A stretch of DNA of 64,000 nucleotides from Shimia sp022448905 (GTDB taxonomy: Bacteria > Pseudomonadota > Alphaproteobacteria > Rhodobacterales > Rhodobacteraceae), in assembly GCF_047126315.1 (NCBI RefSeq), contig NZ_CP138953.1, forward strand, positions 1,550,001 to 1,614,000, read 5' to 3'. Position 1 is the first letter of the stretch. Each line of letters opens with the position of its first letter. Made by a program: the position numbers and the translations under genes. The notes below the pieces were generated by a model. The model ran no database searches, was not told where the DNA came from, and saw nothing but the letters and a program-made list of their open reading frames with translations. Positions 39,689 to 48,700 of this stretch are shown piece after piece.

Positions 39689-40642
39689 TCAGAGCTGTAG
39701 CCCGCAATCTTCAAACGCGGCGCTGGTGGCGGCCTTTTCGGCTTCACTCAGTTCCAACATCGGATGGCGCACCCGGCCGCCGACCTGTCCCAGCAATTCC
39801 TGCCAGTATTTGCCGTGGGCGGTGGGTTTGCCAGCGGGCTTGCTGTTGCGGATCGCAGCCCGCACCGGCTCCAGGCTGTCACGCACCCGGCGGGCCTGAT
39901 CGAACTTCCCGGCGAAAGCCAACTCGGTGTATTCGTGCATCCGGCGGTCATTTTTGGTTTGCAACTGGTAGGGAGGGGACGAGCACAGATACAGCTGCCA
40001 GCCCAGCTCTTCGATGTTATCGAGCCAGTCGTCTTCCAGCGAGGTCGAGACAAGAATCTTGTCGCCCACCATCTTGGTCAACTGGGCATACATCTCGCGC
40101 GGCACCGAATATTTGATCGCCATGATATTGGGTAGGTCCGCAATCCGGGCGCAGGTTTCTGGCGCCATCAGGTAACCGCTGTCCGGATGGCTCCACATGG
40201 CGATGCCAATGTCGAGCCGGTCACAGAGGTATTTGTAATAGTTATACAAAACCTCGTCGCGGTCGTGGCAGAAACTCAGCATCGGGGCATGGACAACCAC
40301 ATAGTCCGCGCCGCAGTCCTGGGCATGTTGGCCAAGTTCCAGCACAGTCTGCACGCTCTGGTCGGAGATCGACATGATGGTGCCAGCCTTGTCGCCACAT
40401 TCCTCCACCGCAATCGTCATGTTGCGCTTGCGCTCTTCCAGCGACATCGACCAGAACTCACCTTGTTTTCCGGCAATGAACAGCCCCTGAATGCCAAGGT
40501 CATCGATCCAATGGCGGATGTTGCGGCGCAAACCGGCTTCGTTCAGCGCCAAGGTCTCGTCAAACGGATTGAGCGCCGCCGCCCAAATGCCGCGCATGGT
40601 TTCACGGGAATAGGCTTTGGCTTCATGTTTGGCGTATTTCAA
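39689..40642 (-). CDS. dihydrodipicolinate synthase/N-acetylneuraminate lyase family protein
   Basis: A 317-residue TIM-barrel Schiff-base lyase. It has the early motif IQGLFIAGKQGEFWSMSLEE, an equivalent of the DapA GTTGE loop changed to AGKQGE, and the catalytic Lys in NIMAIKYSVPREM. Such enzymes split or join pyruvate and aldehydes, or act as decarboxylases and hydratases, so the substrate is open. I start at TTG 40642, with GGAG seven bases ahead; a TTG at 40663 is less supported. It is first in the leftward arm, divergent from aspartate dehydrogenase. Confidence 0.85.
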   Translation of the reverse strand: MKYAKHEAKAYSRETMRGIWAAALNPFDETLALNEAGLRRNIRHWIDDLGIQGLFIAGKQGEFWSMSLEERKRNMTIAVEECGDKAGTIMSISDQSVQTVLELGQHAQDCGADYVVVHAPMLSFCHDRDEVLYNYYKYLCDRLDIGIAMWSHPDSGYLMAPETCARIADLPNIMAIKYSVPREMYAQLTKMVGDKILVSTSLEDDWLDNIEELGWQLYLCSSPPYQLQTKNDRRMHEYTELAFAGKFDQARRVRDSLEPVRAAIRNSKPAGKPTAHGKYWQELLGQVGGRVRHPMLELSEAEKAATSAAFEDCGLQL

Positions 40643-40746
40643 GGCGACACTCCGATCCGGCAAAGAGAGGGAGCCGGTTTTTGGGCTCTTTGCAGACCTG
40701 ATAGGCCACGGATGCGGCCCCGCACCAGCCGCATCCCAAGAAACTG

Positions 40747-40781
40747 GTTATCCAAAATTCTGATAACAGAGAGGGCTCTCT
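40747..40781. promoter_or_regulatory. LysR-type operator between the divergent arms
   Basis: GTTATC-N9-GATAAC at 40747-40767 is a perfect inverted repeat of the size LysR regulators bind. Directly after it, AGAGAG-GG-CTCTCT (40768-40781) is a second one. TATATT at 40787-40792 could be the -10 for the rightward arm. The lysR gene is two genes to the right. Confidence 0.5.
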
Positions 40782-40814
40782 TTCACTATATTGATGGAGT
40801 ACTTGGAGAGACAC

Positions 40815-41597
40815 ATGAAAATCGGCATCATCGGGGAAGGCGCAATCGGGCGCTATGTGGCAGAGGCTTTGCAGCAACGCGGTTGGGGACCCCATGCGGT
40901 TCTGGCGCGGTCGGCACAGCCCAAGGACACGTCGCTGGCGGATGTGGTGCGCGTCACATCGGTGACGGAGTTGCCTGCCGAGATCGCTTTGGTGTTGGAC
41001 TGCGGCGGCCACGCGGCATTGACGCAGCACGGGCCCGCGCTTTTGGCGCGGGGCACCGATGTGATCACCCTGTCTTTGGGGGCGTTGGCCGATGCCTCTT
41101 TGGCGGAAACACTTACGCAGGCCGCGCAGTCCGGCGGCGCACAGCTGCATCTGGCCAGTGGCGCCATCGGCGCCTTGGACAGTTTGCGGGCCGCCAAGGT
41201 CGGGGGGGTAAAAGAGGTCACCTACATTGGCCGAAAGCCGCCTCTTGGGTGGCAAGGCTCTCAGGCGGAGGCTCAACTGGACCTTGGCAGCCTATCCGCA
41301 CCCACCGTGCACTTTGAGGGCACCGCACGTCAGGCGGCATTGTCGTATCCCAAAAACGCCAATGTTGCGGCTGCGGTGGCGTTGGCGGGCACAGGCTTTG
41401 ACGAGACACGCGTCAAACTGGTGGCGGACCCGATGATCTCGGCCAACATTCACGAGGTGCAAGCAACCGGGGCCTTTGGGCAGTTCTCGTTCCGCATCGA
41501 AGGCAGCGCCTTGCCCGACAATCCCCGCAGTTCGGCTCTGGCCGCGATGAGCATGGTGGCCGCGGTCGAACGGCTTCTTTCCCCTATGTCGATGTGA
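40815..41597 (+). CDS. aspartate dehydrogenase (NadX-like)
   Basis: A 260-residue NAD(P)-dependent enzyme. The nucleotide-binding turn GIIGEGAIGR is at the N-terminus. The conserved catalytic block near residue 180, YPKNANVAAAVALAGTGFDE, with the His in ISANIHEVQATG, is diagnostic. The start is ATG 40815, after GGAGAG. It converts aspartate to iminoaspartate or runs the reverse. In NAD synthesis it can replace aspartate oxidase; here the company of catabolic genes suggests amino-acid breakdown. The lysR gene follows nine bases later. Confidence 0.88.
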   Translation: MKIGIIGEGAIGRYVAEALQQRGWGPHAVLARSAQPKDTSLADVVRVTSVTELPAEIALVLDCGGHAALTQHGPALLARGTDVITLSLGALADASLAETLTQAAQSGGAQLHLASGAIGALDSLRAAKVGGVKEVTYIGRKPPLGWQGSQAEAQLDLGSLSAPTVHFEGTARQAALSYPKNANVAAAVALAGTGFDETRVKLVADPMISANIHEVQATGAFGQFSFRIEGSALPDNPRSSALAAMSMVAAVERLLSPMSM

Positions 41598-41606
41598 GGA
41601 CCTGCC

Positions 41607-42572
41607 ATGGCCACCCGTCACACCCGAATTGTAGAGCGTGCTTTGACCCGCCTGAAGCTGCGGCAATTGCGATTGTTGGTCGCCGTTGGTCAGCATGGCA
41701 GCATACAAAGCGCCGCGCGGGATCTGAGCATCTCCCAACCGGCTGCCACCAAGATGATCCAGGATCTGGAGTTGGACTTTGAGGTGAAGCTGTTTGAGCG
41801 TACCAATCGGGGCGTGGTGCCCACCGTGTTTGGCGACTCTCTCATTCGGCACGGCAAGCTGATCTTTGCGCAGGTGTCTAATGCGGCGCAGGAGCTGGAC
41901 GATTTGAACGAGGGCAACGCCGGTCGGGTGGTCGTCGGCACCTTATTGGCGGCGTCACCGTCTTTGCTGCCGATGGCAGTGGAGCAGCTGTTAAAAGACC
42001 GTCCCAAAGTGGCGATCAAGATTGTCGAAGGCACCAATGAAGTCCTGATGCCGGCGCTGTTGTCTGGCGAAATCGACATGGTGGTGGGGCGATTGCCGGA
42101 TCATCGACACCGTCAACACACCAGTCAGGAGAAGTTCTTTGACGAACGGATTGTGGCTGTGGTGGGCACCCAGCATCCGCTGGCGGCGCTGCCCAACGTC
42201 ACCTTCGACCAGCTTAAGCCCTATGGCTGGATCCTGCCGCCCATCGAAACCACCCTGCGTCGGCAATGTGACCAGTTCTTTGTACGTCAGGATCAATATG
42301 CGCCGGAGACGGCCATTGAATCCGTGTCCTACCTGGCCAACCGGTCTTTGCTGCGCTCTCACAACTTTATCGGCCTGATGCCGGCCCATGTGGCCGCTCT
42401 CGACATACAAAATGGTCTGCTGGCAGCGCTGGATTGGGTGGCCCCGTTTGGCGCAGGGCCGGTTGGCGTGTCCTATCGTGGCAGCCAAAGCCTGTCTCCG
42501 GCCAGTGCGGCCTTTCTGGAAGCGCTGCGCGCCGCCGCAGAGGAGATACAGGGGCGCATTGAGACGCTCTGA
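41607..42572 (+). CDS. LysR-family transcriptional regulator
   Basis: A 321-residue regulator. The N-terminal winged helix-turn-helix is clear: LRQLRLLVAVGQHGSIQSAA, then LSISQPAATKMIQDLE and LFERTNRGVVPT. The effector domain follows from residue 95, with VGTLLAASPSLLP. It resembles the GbpR/PcaQ subgroup that controls aromatic or sugar-acid use. Lying inside the rightward arm, nine bases after aspartate dehydrogenase, it most likely controls both arms through the inverted repeat at 40747-40767. Confidence 0.88.
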   Translation: MATRHTRIVERALTRLKLRQLRLLVAVGQHGSIQSAARDLSISQPAATKMIQDLELDFEVKLFERTNRGVVPTVFGDSLIRHGKLIFAQVSNAAQELDDLNEGNAGRVVVGTLLAASPSLLPMAVEQLLKDRPKVAIKIVEGTNEVLMPALLSGEIDMVVGRLPDHRHRQHTSQEKFFDERIVAVVGTQHPLAALPNVTFDQLKPYGWILPPIETTLRRQCDQFFVRQDQYAPETAIESVSYLANRSLLRSHNFIGLMPAHVAALDIQNGLLAALDWVAPFGAGPVGVSYRGSQSLSPASAAFLEALRAAAEEIQGRIETL

Positions 42573-42671
42573 TATTCGCCATTGTTATAGCTGGATTTGT
42601 TCAATTCTGTTGCGGCAGGGCGCTGGACGCAGGACTTATGGGGGCAAGTCAAGGAAGACAGCGAGGGCGGC

Positions 42672-44108
42672 ATGCACACCTATCCAGACCTGCAACTTTT
42701 CATCAATGGACAGTGGCGCAACAGCGCAAAGACCCTTCCGGTTGTGAACCCTGCGACAGAAGCGGTACTGGGCCAGTTGCCCTGCGCCAGCCGTGCCGAT
42801 TTGGAAGACGCCTTGCGGGCTGCCGAAGCAGGGTTTGAGGTCTGGCGCAAGACATCGCCCCGCGCGCGGGCGGACCTGATTGTGCGGGCCGCCGCCATCA
42901 TGCGGGACCGTCAGGAAGAGATCGCACAGAGCATCACAGCGGAGCACGGCAAGCCTTTGGCGCAGGCCCGTCTGGAAGTCATCCGTGGAGCCGAGTTTTT
43001 TGAATGGGACGCTGGCGAAGCCATGCGCACCTATGGCCGGGTGATCCCCTCCGCCGCGGGGGGCAAAATTTCGGTGCACCACAGCCCCATTGGGGTGGTC
43101 GCGGCGTTTTCGCCGTGGAACTTCCCAATGAGCCAACCCGCCCGTAAAATTGCCGGGGCGCTGGCCTCTGGCTGCTCCGTCATTCTCAAGGCCGCCGAAG
43201 AAACGCCTGCCGGGGCGATCCACATCGTGCGGGCGTTTGAAGAGGCCGGCCTGCCTCCGGGCGTGCTGAATCTGGTGTTTGGCGTGCCGTCTGAGATTTC
43301 TGAATTTCTGATCCCGCAGCCCTCCGTGCGCCTCGTGGCGCTCACCGGCTCCACACAGGTCGGGCGGCATCTGACAGGTCTTGCTGCGCAGAGTGACACG
43401 CGGGTTCTGATGGAGCTGGGCGGCCATGCGCCAGTGATCGTTTGTGAAGACACCGACGTGGAACAGGCTGCAATCAGCGGCGCGGTGCGAAAAATGCGCA
43501 ACGCCGGGCAGGTCTGTACTTCCCCCACGCGGTTTTTCATCCACGAAAGTATTTTTGATCGCTTTGTCGATACCTTTGTGGCCCGCGCCGCCGCCACGGT
43601 GGTGGGCAATGGGATCACTGACGGTGTGGAAATGGGGCCAACCGCCAACGCACGGCGCATCCCCGTGCTCAGCGCTTTGGTAGAAGACGCGGTGGCTCAG
43701 GGCGCAGAATTGAGCACAGGCGGCGGACGGCACGGTGACACCGGCTATTTCTTCCAGCCCACGGTGCTCACAAATGTTCCAAGTTCTGCGCGGATCATGC
43801 AGGAAGAGCCGTTTGGCCCGATTGCGGTGCTCAATCCGGTCGGCAGTCTAGATGAAGCAATTGCACAGGCCAACGCGGTGCCATACGGACTTGCGGGCTA
43901 TGCCTTTACCAATCGTGCCGACTACATCGACCGTTTGATTGATGAGATCGAGGTGGGCAACTTCTCAATCAACACGCTGGAGGCGTCCCTGCCCGAAACC
44001 CCGTTTGGTGGCGTGAAGTCCAGCGGCTACGGCCGCGAAGGCGGCACCGAAGGGCTGGAGAGCTACTTGACTGTGAAAAACGTCTGGCACTCCGCTGAAA
44101 TCGCCTAA
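42672..44108 (+). CDS. NAD(P)-dependent aldehyde dehydrogenase (succinate-semialdehyde type)
   Basis: A 478-residue ALDH. The start is ATG 42672 (MHTYPDLQLFING), after GAGGG. The cofactor region SPWNFPMSQPARKIAGALA, catalytic Glu in LMELGGHAPVIV, and catalytic Cys in NAGQVCTSPTRF are intact, and the C-terminal PFGGVKSSGYGREGG is canonical. By overall look it falls near succinate-semialdehyde dehydrogenases, but the kynurenine setting makes 2-aminomuconate semialdehyde a candidate substrate. kynU follows 49 bases later. Confidence 0.87.
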   Translation: MHTYPDLQLFINGQWRNSAKTLPVVNPATEAVLGQLPCASRADLEDALRAAEAGFEVWRKTSPRARADLIVRAAAIMRDRQEEIAQSITAEHGKPLAQARLEVIRGAEFFEWDAGEAMRTYGRVIPSAAGGKISVHHSPIGVVAAFSPWNFPMSQPARKIAGALASGCSVILKAAEETPAGAIHIVRAFEEAGLPPGVLNLVFGVPSEISEFLIPQPSVRLVALTGSTQVGRHLTGLAAQSDTRVLMELGGHAPVIVCEDTDVEQAAISGAVRKMRNAGQVCTSPTRFFIHESIFDRFVDTFVARAAATVVGNGITDGVEMGPTANARRIPVLSALVEDAVAQGAELSTGGGRHGDTGYFFQPTVLTNVPSSARIMQEEPFGPIAVLNPVGSLDEAIAQANAVPYGLAGYAFTNRADYIDRLIDEIEVGNFSINTLEASLPETPFGGVKSSGYGREGGTEGLESYLTVKNVWHSAEIA

Positions 44109-44157
44109 ACCTACATCTTCGCTACGCACTGCTGCGCCCAAATGAGCTGAAAACACC

Positions 44158-45354
44158 ATGACTGATTTCTCCAAAACCCGCGCCATGTTCGACATCCCCG
44201 AAGGCATGATCTACCTCAACGGCAATTCGCTCGGTCCGATGCCGAAAGCGGCCCCGGACCGCATGCAACGTTTCCTGATGGATGAGTGGCGCACGGAGCT
44301 GATCCGGGGGTGGAACACCCGCAACTGGTTCATGCAGACCAACACATTGGGCGATCGGGTGGGGCGGCTGATCGGCGCGCCGGACGGCAGCACCGTGGTG
44401 GGCGACACGCTCTCGATCCGCGTGTTTCAGGCGGTGGCAGCGGGTCTGGCCTTGGTGCCAGAGCGCAAGGTGATCCTGTCAGACAACGGCAATTTCCCCA
44501 CCGACCTCTATATGGTTGAAGGGCTGATGAAGCTCAAAGACGCGGGGTATGAGCTGCGCATCCCAAATCCAGAGGACGTACTGGATAACATCACTGACGA
44601 GGTTGCGGTGGTGATGGTCACGGAGGTGGATTACCGGACCGGACGGCGCCACGACATGCGCGCTATCATCGAGAAAGCCCACGCGCATGGTGCCGTGGTG
44701 GTTTGGGATCTGGCGCATTCTGCCGGTGCCATTCCGGTGGATGTGGCAGTGCTGGATGTGGATTTTGCCGTGGGCTGTACCTACAAATACCTCAACGCCG
44801 GCCCGGGCGCGCCGGCCTTCATCCACGTGGCACCACGCTTGTTGAGTGTGGTCGAAAGTGCGCTGTCGGGGTGGTATGCCCATGAGGCTCCGTTTGCCTT
44901 TGACACCGACTTCCGCCCGATGCCGGATGCGATTGAACGCATGCGCATTGGCACGCCTTCCATCGCATCCTTTGCGCTTTTGGACGCCGCGCTGGACGTG
45001 TGGGACACGGTGGACATGGAAGATCTGCACCAAAAGTCCATCGACCTGAGCGAGCTGTTTATCCGTGAAGTGGAGGCCCGTTGTCCGGGCGTGACGTTTG
45101 CCGGTCCAAGAGATCCGCAGGACCGGGGCAGCCATGTGTCCTTCCGGTTCGAGCACGGCTACGCCTGCATGCAGGCGCTGATTGCCAATCAGGTCATTGG
45201 CGATTTCCGCGCGCCGGATGTGATGCGCTTTGGGATCACGCCGTTGTTCATCGATCAGGCTGACATCCTGAAGGCCGTGGACATATTGGAAAGCATTCTG
45301 AAAAATGAAACCTGGCGCGAAGAGCGGTTCCAGGTACGTGCCAAAGTCACCTGA
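44158..45354 (+). CDS. kynU: kynureninase
   Basis: A 398-residue PLP enzyme cutting kynurenine or 3-hydroxykynurenine to (hydroxy)anthranilate and alanine. It has MIYLNGNSLGPMP at the N-terminus, the WDLAHSAGAIPVD strand with the PLP-contacting Asp, and the Schiff-base Lys in GCTYKYLNAGPGAPAF. Further family motifs are GWYAHEAPFAFD and MRIGTPSI. It feeds the dioxygenase encoded at 38119. Tryptophan dioxygenase and kynurenine formamidase are not in the window. Confidence 0.95.
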   Translation: MTDFSKTRAMFDIPEGMIYLNGNSLGPMPKAAPDRMQRFLMDEWRTELIRGWNTRNWFMQTNTLGDRVGRLIGAPDGSTVVGDTLSIRVFQAVAAGLALVPERKVILSDNGNFPTDLYMVEGLMKLKDAGYELRIPNPEDVLDNITDEVAVVMVTEVDYRTGRRHDMRAIIEKAHAHGAVVVWDLAHSAGAIPVDVAVLDVDFAVGCTYKYLNAGPGAPAFIHVAPRLLSVVESALSGWYAHEAPFAFDTDFRPMPDAIERMRIGTPSIASFALLDAALDVWDTVDMEDLHQKSIDLSELFIREVEARCPGVTFAGPRDPQDRGSHVSFRFEHGYACMQALIANQVIGDFRAPDVMRFGITPLFIDQADILKAVDILESILKNETWREERFQVRAKVT

Positions 45355-45793
45355 CCCCTGCGAGGTTTGCCGTCGCTAGGCTGCTGTTCTGCCTGATGTG
45401 ACTGCTGGAGGTACAAGACAGGGTGGCCTTTGGGGCCGCCCATTGAGACAGGCCTGCGCAAGGTCTGTTGTCGCCCCAATCGAGGCGTTAAAAAAATCCT
45501 TTGTGCCGATCTCACAGACCGGAAGGCTGACAAAACGCTCCATTTCTGCTATAAAAAACGAGTGATTTCTGGTTTTTTCAGCGATTAAAAGTGCTTGCCA
45601 GTTTTCCGTTTCAGTCGTCGCTCGACCGTAGGTGGGACCGCACTAAAACCGTTCAATTCTAGGGTATGTGATTTAACGCCTTTTCTGGCCAAAATTAACT
45701 TTTTTCACACTCCAAATACCCAGTCCAAGCCTGTCTTCCCGGTCGGGTCCATCATCTGCAACTGCGGATGCTGCATCCTCGGGGGAACGTCTT
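45355..45793. other. intergenic region before the giant repeat protein
   Basis: No gene is seen. A GC-rich hairpin at 45421-45441 (GGGTGGCC with GGCCGCCC) may end the kynU transcript. The promoter listed next leaves an untranslated leader of about 230 bases. Confidence 0.45.
45527..45555 (+). promoter_or_regulatory. sigma-70-like promoter for the repeat protein gene
   Basis: CTGACA at 45527-45532 and TATAAA at 45550-45555 are 17 bases apart, each one base from consensus. This is one of the best promoters visible in the window. Confidence 0.55.
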
Positions 45794-48700
45794 ATGCCTG
45801 GCAACAACGGCAACAATCTCATCAATGGCAATGGGCTGTCCAATTTTCTCTATGGCGGCAATGGCCATGACACCATCAACGGAAATGGCGGCAATGACAT
45901 CCTATTAGGCGGCAATGGGCGCGATCTGATTTCCGGAGGCGACGGGCACGACCTGCTCAAAGGCGGCAACGGTAAAGACACACTATTTGGCGACGCCGGC
46001 AATGACTGGCTGTTTGGTGGTCGGGGACGGGATGTGCTCTCAGGCGGGCAAGGCAACGATGTGCTCTTTGGCGGGCGCGGCAGGGACACCGCGGTGTTTG
46101 AGGACAGCATTCTCAACTTTACGTTCCACCAAGGCTGGTGCGGCCTGCGGGTGACCCACACGGATGTCCTCGGCACCGATTGGCTGTTCAGCATCGAACT
46201 CCTGCAATTTGACGACATCACCATCAACCTGCGTGCCGCCAACAATGCGCCTTTGGCAGTCGACGACACCCTCGCCGCGCAATCAGACGCCGCACTGACC
46301 GTCAGCGCCTCTGGCCTGGTGACCAATGATTTTGATTGGGAAGGTGACACGCTGGAGGTAGTGTCGGTGGATGGCACGGCCACCATCGGCATAATCACCC
46401 TGACCGCAGGGGGCGATCTGATCTACGACGCCAACGGCCAGTTCGACTATCTCGCCGCAGGTAGCACCGCCACCGATACCTTCACCTACACCATCACCGA
46501 CGGCAACGGCGGCTACGACACCGCTACGGTGACGGTCACGGTCACAGGCTCTGGAACAGGTGGGAGTAACACGCCCCCCGTCGCCAACGATGACAGCACC
46601 AGCGCCAGCGACAACGGCGTGGCAGCCACCGGCAACGTGCTGACCAACGACACCGACGTGGACGCGGGCGACGTGCTTTCCGTCACCAACGCAGGCGTAT
46701 TCGTCGGCGCCTACGGCACGCTGACGCTCAACGGAGACGGCAGCTACAGCTACCTCGTGACAGACGAGAGCATCGACGACGGCTTCAGCGACACGGACAG
46801 CTTTACGGTCGACATCACCGACGGCACGAGCGCAGATAGTTCCACCCTCACCATCAACGTCACCGGCGAGAACGATGCGCCAGTGGCCAATGACGACAGC
46901 ACCAGCGCCAGCGACAACGGTGTGGCATCCACCGGCAACGTGCTGACCAACGACACCGACGTGGACGCGGGCGACGTGCTTTCCGTCACCAACGCAGGCG
47001 TATTCGTCGGCGCCTACGGCACGCTGACGCTCAACGGAGACGGCAGCTACAGCTACCTCGTGACAGACGAGAGCATCGACGACGGCTTCAATGATACCGA
47101 CATCTTTGCCGTCGACATTACAGATGGCACCGCCAGCGACAGTTCGACCCTGACCATCAACGTCACCGGCGAAAATGATGCCCCCGTCGCCAATGACGAT
47201 AGCACCAGCGCCAGCGACAACGGCGTGGCGGCCACAGGCAACGTCTTGACCAACGACACCGACGTGGACGCGGGCGACGTGCTCTCCGTCACCAACGCGG
47301 GCGTATTCGTCGGCACCTACGGCACGCTGACGCTCAACGCAGACGGCAGCTACAGCTACCTCGTCACCGACGAGAGCATCGACGACGGCTTCAGTGACAC
47401 CGACAGCTTCACCGTCGACATCACCGACGGCACCGCCAGCGACAGTTCGACCCTGACCATCAACGTCACCGGCGAAAACGATGCGCCAGTGACGGCGGAC
47501 GATGTGGCCACCGCGGCTAAAAACAGCACGGTTAGCGGCAATGTCCTCATCAACGACAGTGACATCGACACTGGTGACAGCCTCAGCGTCGGACTGGTGG
47601 CCGGCGTGGCCCCTGGCACCGCCCTTGTGGTGACCTCTGCAGGCGGGCGCCAAGGCCTGCTGACCGTGCTGGCAGATGGCAGTTACACTTTTGATCCCCA
47701 AACCAATTTCCTTGATCTGAATCCGTCCGAAAATGACACCGTCACGGTGGCCATGGCGATCAGCGATGGCACAACCACCAGCCCAAGCTTGCTGGTGATC
47801 ACCGTAGAAGGCGGCAACGCCCCGCCCGCTGCGGTCGACGACACCGCGGCCACGGATGAAGACACCGCCGTGCTCATCGACGTGACCAGTAACGACAGCG
47901 ACCCGGATCTCGACAGTTTCGCGGTCACCATGATCGACGGCCAAGCGGTGGCGCTTGGCGGCTCTGTGGTGCTGACCGGCTCCGGCGCCACGGTCACGCT
48001 CAATCTGGACGGCACGCTCAGCTACGATCCCGCGGGTGTGTTTGACGCGCTGGCCGACGGCACCCCGGCCGTGGACAGCTTCAGCTATGAGATCACCGAC
48101 GGCAACGGCGCCAGCGACACCGGGCAGGTGACAGTCAACCTGACCGGCGTCAACGATGCGCCCACCGTGGGCAACGTCAGCCTCAATGTGTTCGAAGGCA
48201 TCGGCATCACCATCAGCGCCGTGGGCAATGGCAACCTGAAAAGTAACGCCTCCGATGTCGATGGCACTGTGGTCTCGGTGGTCGATGTGGATGGCCAGAT
48301 CAATGGCACCACCGGTATCGTTGGGCTTTATGGCGTGCTGACATGGGACGCGCTGACCGGCGCCTACAGCTACACGGTGGATGACGACAACCCAACGGTG
48401 CATGGCCTTCTGTCCGGGGCCAGCCTGCAGGAAACCTTCACTTTCACCTTGATGGACGACTTTGGCGCCACCAATGCGGCCACCCTGACGGTGACCATCG
48501 ACGGCGTGAACGATGGCCTCTTCACCGAGCTCAACGACGCCGTCAATCTCAGCGCCGCCGTGGCGGCCTTCCCAGATACGGCCTTTGAAAACAACTTCCT
48601 GGATGCCCTCGGCGGAGATGATGCCGTCACCTTGGTGTCCGGTTTGGAAGTGTCGGGCTATCTCAACGAATTTGACGGCGAGACGTTCTCGGGTGGTCTG

